Source: an uncultured Lachnospiraceae bacterium (lineage in GTDB: Bacteria; Bacillota; Clostridia; Lachnospirales; Lachnospiraceae). Taken from it: DNA of 64,000 nt. The notes under the pieces are model-generated. The model saw only the letters and a list, made by a program, of their open reading frames with translations. It had not been told where the DNA came from and did not search any database. The stretch lies in contig ONNQ01000004.1 in assembly GCA_900319245.1 (NCBI GenBank), positions 62,001 to 126,000 of the forward strand, read 5' to 3'. Below, one piece after another: positions 1-10,091 of the stretch. A program made the translations under genes and the position numbers. How positions within the stretch are numbered: position 1 is the stretch's first letter; every line of letters starts with the position of its first letter.

Positions 1-2484
1 CACACGGCCGTGGAGGACTACAACCACGCGCTTTTATTCGGCGTTGTCAAAATAGCGGCCAAGATGGGCATTTCCACGCTCCAGTCCTACCAGTCTGCCC
101 GCATTTTCGAGGCGATCGGTCTGGGAAAAGAGGTGATCGATCGGTATTTTGCCGGAACGGTGAGCCGCGTCGGCGGAATCGGCATTGAGGAGATCGAGGA
201 AGGCGTGGCTTTCCGGCACGATCACGCCTGGGATCCGCTGGGGCTGGGCGTCGATGAGACGCTGGATTCGGTCGGATTCCATTACCTTAGAAGCGGCCGG
301 GACAAAGAGGACCACATGTACAGTCCCGAGACCATTGTCACGCTGCAGAGGGCAGTGCGGGAGAATTCCTACGAGAGATTCAGGGCCTATACGGACCTCG
401 TGGACGACGCGGGAAGGCCGCACACGCTGCGGGGACTTCTGGAATTCGTACCGGCCGGGAAGGCGGTTCCCATTGAGGAAGTGGAGCCCGCCTCGGAGAT
501 CGTCAAACATTTCAAGACCGGGGCCATGAGCTACGGCTCCCTTTCCGCCGAGGCGCACGAGACGCTGGCTATCGCCATGAACTCCATCGGCGCCCGCTCC
601 AATACCGGCGAGGGCGGGGAGCTCAGGGCGCGCTTCGGCACAGAGAAAAACAGCAAGATCAAGCAGGTAGCGTCGGGCAGGTTCGGCGTTACCAGCGAGT
701 ACCTATGCAGCGCGGAAGAGATTCAGATCAAGATGGCGCAAGGCGCAAAACCCGGCGAGGGCGGCCACCTTCCGGGCAAAAAAGTGTACCCTTGGGTGGC
801 AGAGACAAGGTTCTCAACACCGGGTGTGGCGCTGATCTCGCCGCCGCCCCATCACGATATTTATTCGATCGAAGATCTGGCGCAGCTGATCTACGATCTC
901 AAGAACGCCAACAGAGACGCAAGGATCAACGTCAAACTGGTCTCCGAGGCAGGCGTAGGCACCATCGCATCCGGCGTTGCGAAAGCGGGTGCACAGGTGA
1001 TCCTGATCTCGGGCTATGACGGAGGAACCGGCGCGGCGCCGGGAAGCTCCATCCACAACGCGGGTCTTCCGTGGGAACTGGGCCTCACAGAGGCGCACCG
1101 GTGTCTTACGGAAAACGGTCTTCGGGACAGAGTCGTTCTGGAGACAGACGGCAAGCTCATGAGCGGCAGAGACGTGGCCATCGCGTCCCTTCTCGGCGCG
1201 GAGGAATTCGGATTTGCAACGGCACCTCTGGTTACGCTGGGCTGCATGATGATGCGTGTCTGCTCCAAGGATACCTGCCCGGTCGGCATCGCGACGCAGA
1301 ACAAAACGCTGCGAAGCTGCTTCAAGGGAAAACCGGAATATGTCACCCGATTCATGCTCTTTATTGCGGAACAGGTGCGCGAGATCATGGCGCAGCTGGG
1401 CTTTAGCAGCATGGCGGAGATGACGGGACGAAGCGACTGCCTGCGCGTGAGAAAAGAACTGATCACAGACAGGGCCTTCAAAGTGGATATGGGGCAAATC
1501 CTGGGAGAACAGCCTCTGCCGGTTCTTTCACAGGCCGACCGGGAGAGCGGAAATTACGGGCTCTATGCCCCCAAGAACCTTTACGATTTTGAACTGGAGA
1601 AGACGCCGGATATGGCGGTGCTCCTGCCGGCCTTCGAAGAGGGAATGAAGAAACTTGGGGGCAAAGCGACCTCTGGGGTGCCTTGCACTTTCGAGACCTC
1701 CCTGAAGGTGTCGTCCACGGATCGGTCCTTCGGGACGATCTTCGGCTCGGAGATCACAAAGAGATTTGGCGGAAGCCTTGCGGAGGACACATTTGTTGTG
1801 CGCGCAAGCGGCGGAGGCGGGCAATCTTTTGGCGCATTTGTGCCCAAGGGCGTCACGATCCGGCTGACGGGCGATGCTAACGACGGATTCGGCAAGGGCC
1901 TTTCGGGCGGCAAACTTGTGCTGGTGCCGGATCCGAAAAGCAGATTTGATGCGAGTCAAAATATCATCGTCGGCAACGTTGCTCTCTACGGCGCGACGGC
2001 CGGCAAAGCCTTTATAAACGGCGTCGCCGGCGAGCGCTTCTGTGTCCGCAATTCCGGCGCGGTGGCAGTCGCAGAGGGCTGCGGCGACCACGGTCTGGAA
2101 TACATGACAGGCGGCCGCGCGGTGATCCTGGGAAGAACCGGCAAGAACTTCGCGGCGGGTATGAGCGGCGGAATCGCCTATGTGCTGGATCAGGACCACA
2201 GTCTGTTCAAACGGATCAACAAAGACATGGTGGCGCTGCAGGAACTGACGGAGAAATATGATATCGCGGAACTTGGCGATATTCTGACAGAGTATGTGGC
2301 GGAGACGGGATCAAAGCTAGGGCGGCAGATCCTGGATGACTTTGAGGCGTACATTCCTTTCTTCAAGAAGGTCGTGCCGCTCGATTATCAGAGGATGCTC
2401 ACGGCAATCGGCAGGTATGAGGAGCAGGGAATCCCGCACGACAAGGCGGTGCTGGAGGCGTTTCGCGAGGTGACCAATTCATGA
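1..2484 (+). CDS. gltB: Glutamate synthase large subunit, C-terminal part (5' end outside window)
   Basis: The reading frame is open from base 1, so the N-terminal glutaminase domain lies upstream of the window. What is visible is the FMN-binding synthase domain, with the stretch HLPGKKVYPWVAETR and the glycine-rich ISGYDGGTGAAP, then the Fe-S cysteine cluster in CMMMRVCSKDTCPVGIATQ (about 1243-1305), and finally the glycine-rich GXXGXXXG beta-helix domain (about 1800-2200). The enzyme makes two glutamates from glutamine and 2-oxoglutarate together with the small subunit encoded next. Family assignment is firm. The stop codon at 2482-2484 lies inside a 31-base palindrome, so the gene end and the start of the repetitive spacer to gltD overlap. 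Confidence 0.96.
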   Translation, partial: HTAVEDYNHALLFGVVKIAAKMGISTLQSYQSARIFEAIGLGKEVIDRYFAGTVSRVGGIGIEEIEEGVAFRHDHAWDPLGLGVDETLDSVGFHYLRSGRDKEDHMYSPETIVTLQRAVRENSYERFRAYTDLVDDAGRPHTLRGLLEFVPAGKAVPIEEVEPASEIVKHFKTGAMSYGSLSAEAHETLAIAMNSIGARSNTGEGGELRARFGTEKNSKIKQVASGRFGVTSEYLCSAEEIQIKMAQGAKPGEGGHLPGKKVYPWVAETRFSTPGVALISPPPHHDIYSIEDLAQLIYDLKNANRDARINVKLVSEAGVGTIASGVAKAGAQVILISGYDGGTGAAPGSSIHNAGLPWELGLTEAHRCLTENGLRDRVVLETDGKLMSGRDVAIASLLGAEEFGFATAPLVTLGCMMMRVCSKDTCPVGIATQNKTLRSCFKGKPEYVTRFMLFIAEQVREIMAQLGFSSMAEMTGRSDCLRVRKELITDRAFKVDMGQILGEQPLPVLSQADRESGNYGLYAPKNLYDFELEKTPDMAVLLPAFEEGMKKLGGKATSGVPCTFETSLKVSSTDRSFGTIFGSEITKRFGGSLAEDTFVVRASGGGGQSFGAFVPKGVTIRLTGDANDGFGKGLSGGKLVLVPDPKSRFDASQNIIVGNVALYGATAGKAFINGVAGERFCVRNSGAVAVAEGCGDHGLEYMTGGRAVILGRTGKNFAAGMSGGIAYVLDQDHSLFKRINKDMVALQELTEKYDIAELGDILTEYVAETGSKLGRQILDDFEAYIPFFKKVVPLDYQRMLTAIGRYEEQGIPHDKAVLEAFREVTNS

Positions 2485-2595
2485 ACACATCAATGATGTG
2501 TTCATGAATGGAAGCTGCGGCGCAGCTTCCGGGAGATCAAATGGTCATATGTTGTGAACCAGCGCCTTTGGCGCAGCTTCCGGGTGATCGAATGG
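2478..2595. repeat. Two adjacent palindromes plus a direct repeat between gltB and gltD
   Basis: A 31-base near-perfect palindrome (2478-2508, arms TTCATGAACACATCA) includes the gltB stop codon. It is followed at once by a second palindrome (2510-2530, arms GGAAGCTGC/GCAGCTTCC). The right part of the second palindrome plus the following bases (2519-2544) recurs imperfectly at 2570-2595, just before the gltD ribosome binding site. There is no T-tract, so these are not typical terminators. They could set relative expression of the two subunits or simply be products of template-switch duplication. Confidence 0.75.
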
Positions 2596-2616
2596 CTAAA
2601 TTGTAAGAGGTGTGTT

Positions 2617-4215
2617 ATGGGAAAACCGACAGGATTTCTGGAATATCAAAGAGTAAATAATGTTGACAGGCAGCCTCTGGAGAGACTGTCGGACTATCTG
2701 GAGTTTCACCTGCCGCTTGGCGATGAGGAGAGAAGGGAGCAGGGGGCGCGCTGCATGAACTGCGGCGTTCCCATGTGCCAGAGTGCGATGAAGCTCTCCG
2801 GGATGGTCACGGGGTGTCCCCTTCACAATATGATCCCGGAGTGGAACGACCAGGTATATCTGGACCACCCCAGGCACGCGCTGTCCAGACTTCTTAAGAC
2901 CAGCAACTTCCCGGAGTTCACCGGGCGGGTTTGCCCGGCACTCTGCGAAAAGGCCTGTATCTGCGGGATGAACGGCGAGCCGGTCACGATCCACGACAAC
3001 GAACTCTATATCATTGAGACGGCATTCAGGAACGGATGGATGACGCCGAGAATCCCGTTGCACAGAAGCGGCAAGAGAGTTGCTGTCATCGGCAGCGGGC
3101 CTTCCGGCCTTGCGACAGCGGATCAGCTCAATCACAGGGGGCATCATGTGACGGTCTTTGAGCGGGAGGACCGGATCGGCGGGCTTCTCATGTACGGAAT
3201 TCCCAACATGAAGCTGGATAAGTCCGTGATAGAGAGGCGCAGGAAGCTCATGGAGGCGGAAGGCGTGACCTTCCGGACCGGCGTCAACGTGGAAGGCGCC
3301 ATCGCGGCAGAGATTATGGACACCTATGACGCGGTCGTACTTGCCTGCGGTGCCAAAAGACCGAGACCCCTCTCCGTTGCCATCACCGAGACGGCAGGCG
3401 ACAAGATACCCCAGAGGTCGGAAAACGACAAGGTCCCCCAGAGTTCAGATAACGACAAGCTACCCCAGAGGTCAGCCGACCAAGATAACGACAAGCTACC
3501 CCAGAGGTCAGCCGACCAGGTCCCCGGCGTCTACTTTGCTGTGGACTACCTCACACAGAGCACTAAAAGAGTTCTGAGCGGCAGCAAAAACCGGCGCGGC
3601 GACGCAAAAGGAAAACATGTTGTGATCGTCGGCGGCGGAGATACCGGCAACGACTGTATTGGAACCGTTCTGCGACAAGGGTGTGCCAGTGTGACGGCAC
3701 TGGAGATGATGCCGGCGCCGCCCGTGGTCAGAGCGGAAGCAAATCCCTGGCCTGAATGGCCCAAAGTCCTCAAGACCGATTACGGCCACCAGGAAGCGAT
3801 TGCCAGATTCGGCCATGATCCGCGTGTATTTGGGACAACTGTCAAAGAACTGATCTTGAGAAAAGGCAAACTCTGGAAGATCAGGACCGTGGAAGTCCAC
3901 TTTGAAAATGGCAAGCTTGTCGAGACAGAGGGGACGGAAAAGGTCATCCCTTGCGGCCTGCTCCTGATTGCAGCCGGATTTCTTGGGTGCGAGCCCTATA
4001 CGGCAGAGGCTTTCGGCGTACATCTGACGGCGCGAGGCAACGTGGAGACCAAGGAGGGACCCGACCACTACAGAACGAATGTGGACAAAGTATTCACGGC
4101 AGGCGACATGCACAGAGGACAGTCCCTGGTGGTGTGGAACGTCGTGGAAGGCAGAGGATGCGCGAGGGAAGTTGATGAATTCCTGATGGGATACACATCG
4201 CTGCGCGAGCAGTAA
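2617..4215 (+). CDS. gltD: Glutamate synthase small subunit (NAD(P)H) with inserted DKLPQRS repeats
   Basis: Electron-donating small subunit of glutamate synthase, passing electrons from NAD(P)H through FAD and Fe-S clusters to GltB. The start at 2617 is chosen because AGAGGTG lies just upstream and MGKPTGFLEYQR is the family's usual N-terminus; the longer frame from 2554 would translate the repetitive spacer. N-terminal cysteine motifs (CMNCGVPMC, CPALCEKACICG) bind Fe-S. A GxGxxG FAD motif (VIGSGPSGLATA) and an NADPH motif (IVGGGDTGNDC) follow. Oddly, between the conserved RPRPL and VPGVYFAVDYL there is an extra segment of about 40 residues made of four DKLPQRS-like units, which the family normally lacks. 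At 532 residues the protein is longer than the usual 480-495. Confidence 0.95.
   Translation: MGKPTGFLEYQRVNNVDRQPLERLSDYLEFHLPLGDEERREQGARCMNCGVPMCQSAMKLSGMVTGCPLHNMIPEWNDQVYLDHPRHALSRLLKTSNFPEFTGRVCPALCEKACICGMNGEPVTIHDNELYIIETAFRNGWMTPRIPLHRSGKRVAVIGSGPSGLATADQLNHRGHHVTVFEREDRIGGLLMYGIPNMKLDKSVIERRRKLMEAEGVTFRTGVNVEGAIAAEIMDTYDAVVLACGAKRPRPLSVAITETAGDKIPQRSENDKVPQSSDNDKLPQRSADQDNDKLPQRSADQVPGVYFAVDYLTQSTKRVLSGSKNRRGDAKGKHVVIVGGGDTGNDCIGTVLRQGCASVTALEMMPAPPVVRAEANPWPEWPKVLKTDYGHQEAIARFGHDPRVFGTTVKELILRKGKLWKIRTVEVHFENGKLVETEGTEKVIPCGLLLIAAGFLGCEPYTAEAFGVHLTARGNVETKEGPDHYRTNVDKVFTAGDMHRGQSLVVWNVVEGRGCAREVDEFLMGYTSLREQ
3400..3519 (+). repeat. Four in-frame DKLPQRS-encoding repeat units inside gltD
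   Basis: Units begin at 3400, 3427, 3454 and 3490, so the spacings are 27, 27 and 36 bases, all multiples of three. The core DNA is GACAAGCTACCCCAGAGGTC with some drift in the first two units; the last two are identical over about 28 bases. They translate as [21 protein letters not shown] and DKLPQRS, and sit in a loop where related GltD proteins have about a dozen residues. The same core occurs in pyrG and as a hairpin at 11610-11660. Confidence 0.9.
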
Positions 4216-4231
4216 ATGAATCGTAGATGCG

Positions 4232-4281
4232 GCACAGCCCGGCGGGTTCCTATACCACCGGGCTGCGTCGGTGTGTTTTGG
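4232..4281 (+). terminator. Possible terminator after gltD
   Basis: CACAGCCCGGCGG pairs imperfectly with CCACCGGGCTGCG across a short loop. The following T-run (GTGTGTTTTGG) is weak, so termination may be partial. Confidence 0.4.
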
Positions 4282-4327
4282 CAGAGTGTAAGAAGTCAGT
4301 GAAAAGCGCTCGGGAAAAAGACTTTGA

Positions 4328-6160
<1,833 letters not shown>

Positions 6161-6237
6161 ACCGGTACAAGATGCGGCCAGGCAGCTATGCCGGGGCAGT
6201 AAGGACACGAAAAAAGCAAATGAGGTAATAGAGCAGA

Positions 6238-7464
6238 ATGCAAAGTTATAGAGAAATCCGTGCATATATAGAAGAGAACGACGTCGAGTTTATAAGGCTG
6301 GCATATTTTGACGTGTTTGGGACACAGAAGAATATCGCGATCATGTCGGGAGAGTTGGAGAGAGCCATGAAATACGGCATCTCCATTGACGGAGCTGCCA
6401 TCGCCGGCTTCGATGCGGACATCCGCAGCGATCTGTTTCTGAGACCGGACCCCTCCACCATTTCAATCGTTCCCTGGAGACCCGCGGACGGCAGAGTCTG
6501 CCGCATGTTCTGCGATATCGTATACCCGGACGGTACCCCCTTTGAGCGCGACACGCGCTATATGCTGAAAAAAGCAATACAGGAAGCGCGGTCGAGAGGC
6601 GTGGAAGTGAAATTCGGCCCGGAGGTGGAGTTCTATGTATTCCGACGGGATGATCGGGGACGCAGAACAGATGAGCCCATCGATCAGGCGGGCTACATGG
6701 ATGTGGATCCTCTGGACGCGGGCGAGAACCTGCGCAGGGACATTTGCTATGCGCTTGTGGAGATGGGTATTACCCCTGAATCCTCCCATCACGAGCAGGG
6801 TCCCGGCCAGATGGAGATTGACTTCCGCTACGGCGATCCGCTGACAGCGGCCGACAACACATCCACCTTCAAGTGGGCGGTGCGCAGCATCTGCGCGGCG
6901 GACGGCTATGCGGCGGATTTCTCACCCAAGCCCATCGCGGACAAGCCTGGCAACGGCATGCACCTCAATATCTCGGTTCACCGCATCGACGGCGAAGACA
7001 GAAAGGCGGATCTGGACGCCTTTATGGCCGGCATTCTCAAGCACATTCGCGAGATCACGCTGTTCCTCAATCCCTCGGAGCAGTCCTACTGGCGCTTTGG
7101 CCGCATGGAGGCACCGCGTTACATCAGCTGGTCGGGGCAGAACCGCTCCCAGCTGATCCGGGTCCCTGCAGATCCGTCCGGACGCAGGAGAATTGAGCTG
7201 CGCTCCCCGGACCCTTTGGCCAATCCCTATCTGGCCTTTACACTGCTGATCTATGCGGGACTGGAGGGCATGGGTCAAAACATGACGCCTCCGCAGTCTA
7301 TTGAGGCAAACCTGTACAAAGAAGATCCGGCTCTGATGCGAGGATTGGAACAGCTCCCGGCATCCAGACAGGAGGCAATGCAATGCGCGATGGAGAGCGA
7401 GCTGGTGAAACGCTGCGTGCCTGCGTCGTGCCTGGAGGCGTACGCATATGAAGGGAAGAAATAA
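6238..7464 (+). CDS. glnA: Glutamine synthetase, type I
   Basis: ATP-dependent amidation of glutamate, the partner of GOGAT in ammonia assimilation. Recognised by the beta-grasp N-terminus, the metal-binding FGPEVEFYVF (about residues 124-133), the EQGPGQMEID segment, the glycine-rich NGMHLNIS and the glutamate-flap region NRSQLIRVP followed by RRIELRSPDPLANPY. At 408 residues it is shorter than the usual 440-445 type I-alpha enzymes, lacking most of the C-terminal tail. The gene ends 17 bases inside the next reading frame, implying translational coupling to the ANTAR protein. A GAGGT-like site sits rather far (about 13 bases) upstream of the ATG. Confidence 0.95.
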   Translation: MQSYREIRAYIEENDVEFIRLAYFDVFGTQKNIAIMSGELERAMKYGISIDGAAIAGFDADIRSDLFLRPDPSTISIVPWRPADGRVCRMFCDIVYPDGTPFERDTRYMLKKAIQEARSRGVEVKFGPEVEFYVFRRDDRGRRTDEPIDQAGYMDVDPLDAGENLRRDICYALVEMGITPESSHHEQGPGQMEIDFRYGDPLTAADNTSTFKWAVRSICAADGYAADFSPKPIADKPGNGMHLNISVHRIDGEDRKADLDAFMAGILKHIREITLFLNPSEQSYWRFGRMEAPRYISWSGQNRSQLIRVPADPSGRRRIELRSPDPLANPYLAFTLLIYAGLEGMGQNMTPPQSIEANLYKEDPALMRGLEQLPASRQEAMQCAMESELVKRCVPASCLEAYAYEGKK

Positions 7465-8047
7465 GACCTGCAATGTCCTTACGGCAGCAGGCAAGGAGGA
7501 GAGCATCCAGCTTCTTAGGCAGATCCTCCGCGGCGTATCCGGCGCAGGGCAGCTGCGAGTTTTGCAGGCTGCGACGCTCGAGCAGATCCGACGCGGCGTA
7601 TCCGGCGCGGGAGCCCAGGCGCCCGCAGACCTTCTGATCGCAGTGATGCCGCTGAGTGACGGGACCGGCGTTGAGGGTATCATTGATGTGGCGCAGAGAC
7701 ATCCGCAGCTGATGACAATCCTGCTCGTGCGGCAGGAGGCCTACGAGCAGGTCAGCTACCAGTGCCGGAACCAGCAGGTTTTTGTCATCGCTATGCCTTT
7801 CAAGAGGCAGGTGCTGGCGGAAGCGGCGTCCTTTATGTTAAGGCTCCGCGCAGTCATGGACGACAAGGACAAAGAGCTGGCGCGCCTTAGAAAGAACCTC
7901 AGCGAGATCAGGGTCATTACCCGCGCCAAGCTTTACCTGATACAGACGCGGGGGATGACAGAGGAAGAAGCGCACTATTATCTTGAAAAAGAAGCCATGG
8001 ACAGGAGCCTCACCAAGAAAGAGGTGGCGGAGGAGATCCTGCAGTGA
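7448..8047 (+). CDS. ANTAR-domain RNA-binding antiterminator with receiver-like N-terminus
   Basis: The C-terminal part (about residues 130-199) carries a coiled coil followed by the ANTAR three-helix pattern (RAKLYLIQTRGMTEEEAHYYLEKEAMDRSLTKKEVAEEI is the span; key residues are the A-K-L and E-A-H-Y positions). ANTAR proteins stabilise paired hairpins in leader RNAs to prevent termination, and in Clostridia they often sit beside glutamine synthetase and nitrogen genes. The receiver-like N-terminus lacks an obvious phosphoacceptor aspartate. It contains two copies of an RGVSGAG-encoding repeat, see the separate entry. Translational overlap with glnA supports a shared operon and a role in nitrogen control; the RNA targets were not found. 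Confidence 0.85.
   Translation: MKGRNKTCNVLTAAGKEESIQLLRQILRGVSGAGQLRVLQAATLEQIRRGVSGAGAQAPADLLIAVMPLSDGTGVEGIIDVAQRHPQLMTILLVRQEAYEQVSYQCRNQQVFVIAMPFKRQVLAEAASFMLRLRAVMDDKDKELARLRKNLSEIRVITRAKLYLIQTRGMTEEEAHYYLEKEAMDRSLTKKEVAEEILQ
7521..7612 (+). repeat. Duplicated RGVSGAG-encoding element inside the ANTAR gene
   Basis: CAGATCC followed by CGCGGCGTATCCGGCGC occurs at about 7520-7546 and again at about 7583-7609, a spacing of 63 bases or 21 codons, so the frame is kept. The protein reads QILRGVSGAG and later QIRRGVSGAG. Related receiver-like domains have only a short loop here, so this appears to be an expansion unrelated in sequence to the DKLPQRS element. Confidence 0.75.
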
Positions 8048-8127
8048 TGGACGGACAGAAAAAGTATTTACGTTGATGGAAAGCAAAAACGGCTAAGTTA
8101 CTCGGACATATTAGGAAAGTGCCATGT

Positions 8128-8161
8128 AAAGGCCGCCGGAGGGCTCCGGCGGCCTTTTTCA
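8128..8161 (+). terminator. Intrinsic terminator after the ANTAR gene
   Basis: A perfect GC-rich stem AAAGGCCGCCGGA/TCCGGCGGCCTTT with a four-base loop and a following T-run. It ends the glnA operon; because the opposite flank is A-rich it could also serve the convergent LysR gene. Confidence 0.9.
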
Positions 8162-8185
8162 GGGTGTCGGGAATGTACTGGCGCA

Positions 8186-9052
8186 TCACCCTATCTTCTC
8201 CAAAAAGTAACGGAACGCCGCATCCATAATGTGGTCTCTACGATAGATGAACGTAATGTTCAATTCGGAAATCGAGTCCGTGTCTTCTATGTCAAATCTC
8301 TTCATCAGGCCCCGCTCTGCATAGGGGCCAATGATGGACTCCGGCAGATATCCGACGCCAAGACCGGAAGTGATGTTGACCATCTGTGCGCCAAGCGAGT
8401 TCAGAATGATCATTTGCGAAGAAGAAATGATTCCGTGCGAAGAGAGCAGCAGTTCCAGTCGCCTGCGAAAGATACTTCCTTCAGGAAATGTAATGATGGG
8501 CATAGTTTGAAGCAGTTCCCGCAGATTCGAGATTTCCTCCTGGGTACTGGTGACCAGAACAAGCCGGTCCTTTTTGACGAATAATTCATGCAGTTCTTTT
8601 CTTCCAGGCGATTCCGCCACAAAAGCGCCGTCAATTTCGCGGTTCAATACCTTATCCACAAATACATCGTTCATATCCGTTGTCAGTGACAATTTCACAT
8701 CCGGATACTCTTTGTGATAGTCAGCAAACAGTCGAGGAAGTTCACCTAGCGCGGTGGCCTCGATGGATCCGATCACAAGACTTCCCCTCGCATGATCCAT
8801 ATCCCGCATGGCGGTCATGGCTTCTTCCGACATATTCAGAATGCGGCTTGCATATTCATAGAACAACTCCCCCTTGGCCGTCAGCGTGACGCCGCGCTTG
8901 TTGCGGTAGAAGAGCGTCTCTCCCAGTTCCTCCTCCATTTGGCGGACCCGGGTCGAGAGGTTGGACTGCGCGTAGTGAAGCTTCTCACTGGCGGCTGTGA
9001 AGCCACCCTCTTGTGCCACGGTGACAAAAAATCGTAGAACCTGCAGATCCAT
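8186..9052 (-). CDS. LysR-family transcriptional regulator
   Basis: A 288-residue protein with the typical LysR winged helix at the N-terminus (MDLQVLRFFVTVAQEGGFTA, then AASEKLHYAQSNLSTRVRQM) and an effector-binding domain of type 2 periplasmic fold behind it. AGGAGG lies just upstream of the ATG. It is transcribed divergently from the metallo-beta-lactamase remnant and the CoA-transferase gene, so by the usual LysR arrangement it probably regulates that direction and itself from the 9053-9240 spacer. The effector cannot be read from the sequence. Confidence 0.92.
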   Translation of the reverse strand: MDLQVLRFFVTVAQEGGFTAASEKLHYAQSNLSTRVRQMEEELGETLFYRNKRGVTLTAKGELFYEYASRILNMSEEAMTAMRDMDHARGSLVIGSIEATALGELPRLFADYHKEYPDVKLSLTTDMNDVFVDKVLNREIDGAFVAESPGRKELHELFVKKDRLVLVTSTQEEISNLRELLQTMPIITFPEGSIFRRRLELLLSSHGIISSSQMIILNSLGAQMVNITSGLGVGYLPESIIGPYAERGLMKRFDIEDTDSISELNITFIYRRDHIMDAAFRYFLEKIG

Positions 9053-9238
9053 AAAACCTCCTTGACTATCTATTAGTAGACTTATGTTTGAGCTCGCGGA
9101 GCGGGCCGCTGCGCCACAAATATATAAAAAACAGATCGCAAACTTATTTTACATCAATTTTACTGCTAGATAAAGAGGTGCTAGACTAAATACAGATAGA
9201 AAAAAGAGCTTCTGATCAGGGCGTTAGCAAGTATCTAA

Positions 9239-10021
9239 GCGGGGAGTGAAAGAGCGCTTCTTTGGGATACATCCTACGGATTTCGGGATCTTAAAGCGGT
9301 CGTCAAAACACTAACTGACCTTCCGCTCTATGTAGTTAACAGCCACGGTCACATCGACCATGCCTGCGGCAATTACCAGTTTGATGTGCCGATCTACATC
9401 CATCCGGCCGATCTCCCGGTGCTCCGGGACCATCACGGATCGTATCGCAAAAAGCTGGCCGTGCAGATGGCGATGAATGCAGTGGATCCCTTAACAGGGC
9501 AGCCGGTGAACGCACTCAAATCGGACTTCGACGCGCGGCAGTACCTGGAAAGACCTCTCGGAAATTTGCGGGAAGTTCGGCAAGGTGATGTCTTTGATCT
9601 TGGCGGCAAGCAGTTAGAGGTGATCGAGGTCCCCGGACATACACCTGGAAGTATCGGTCTTCTGTACAGAGAGGAGAAGATCTTCTATGCCGGGGACTCG
9701 ATGAACGACGATCTGTGGCTCTTTTTACCGGAGGCCTGCCCTTTGTCTGTCTACAAAGAGACGCTGAAAAAGGCTTGGGAGCTGGATTTTGACACACTGA
9801 TCATGTCACACACACCGCAGCCGCTTCCGAAGAAAGTCCTTCTGGACTACATGGAAACGGCAGAGCAGCTGGATTACAGCAAAGGATATCCCTTCAGTGC
9901 GCCGCTGACGCCGGAGGCCAACGCGAGGAGGTTTGTTCGGGAAGGGTTTACACCGGAAGACATGGGAAACGGGAAGACAGGGTACGCCGGGATTGTAATC
10001 AGTGAAGAGAAGATCTGCTGA
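9239..10021 (+). pseudogene. Metallo-beta-lactamase-fold hydrolase, 5'-truncated and frameshifted
   Basis: The frame is open from 9239 and encodes the core of a metallo-beta-lactamase: GSERALLWDTSYG, the zinc motif NSHGHIDHACGN (HxHxDH, about 9338-9373), GHTPGS and YAGDS. No ATG, GTG or TTG lies in frame before the zinc motif; the first usable start, GTG at 9386, would lose HxHxDH. Just upstream, the other frame reads VSKYLSG before a stop, which matches the expected residues preceding SERALLWD, so a one-base frameshift near 9245 plus loss of the true start is likely. The remainder to 10021 has no stops, suggesting recent decay. Confidence 0.7.
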
Positions 10022-10091
10022 GAGCGGAAAAAGAGCAGTTGAGAATGGCCAGGAATAAGGACAATAAAGCACATCCAGAATGGAGGATTCA

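Noticed and set aside
1671-1690. GACCTCTGGGGTG inside gltB, resembling the DKLPQRS repeat core on the minus strand
   Set aside because: Only about 12 bases match and the encoded segment fits the ordinary GltB sequence, so no insertion is evident; probably chance.
6161-6237. ANTAR target (paired hexaloop hairpins) or glutamine riboswitch before glnA
   Set aside because: A small GGC/GCC hairpin with a six-base loop exists, but the loop lacks the expected A1/G4 pattern and there is no second hairpin of that kind.
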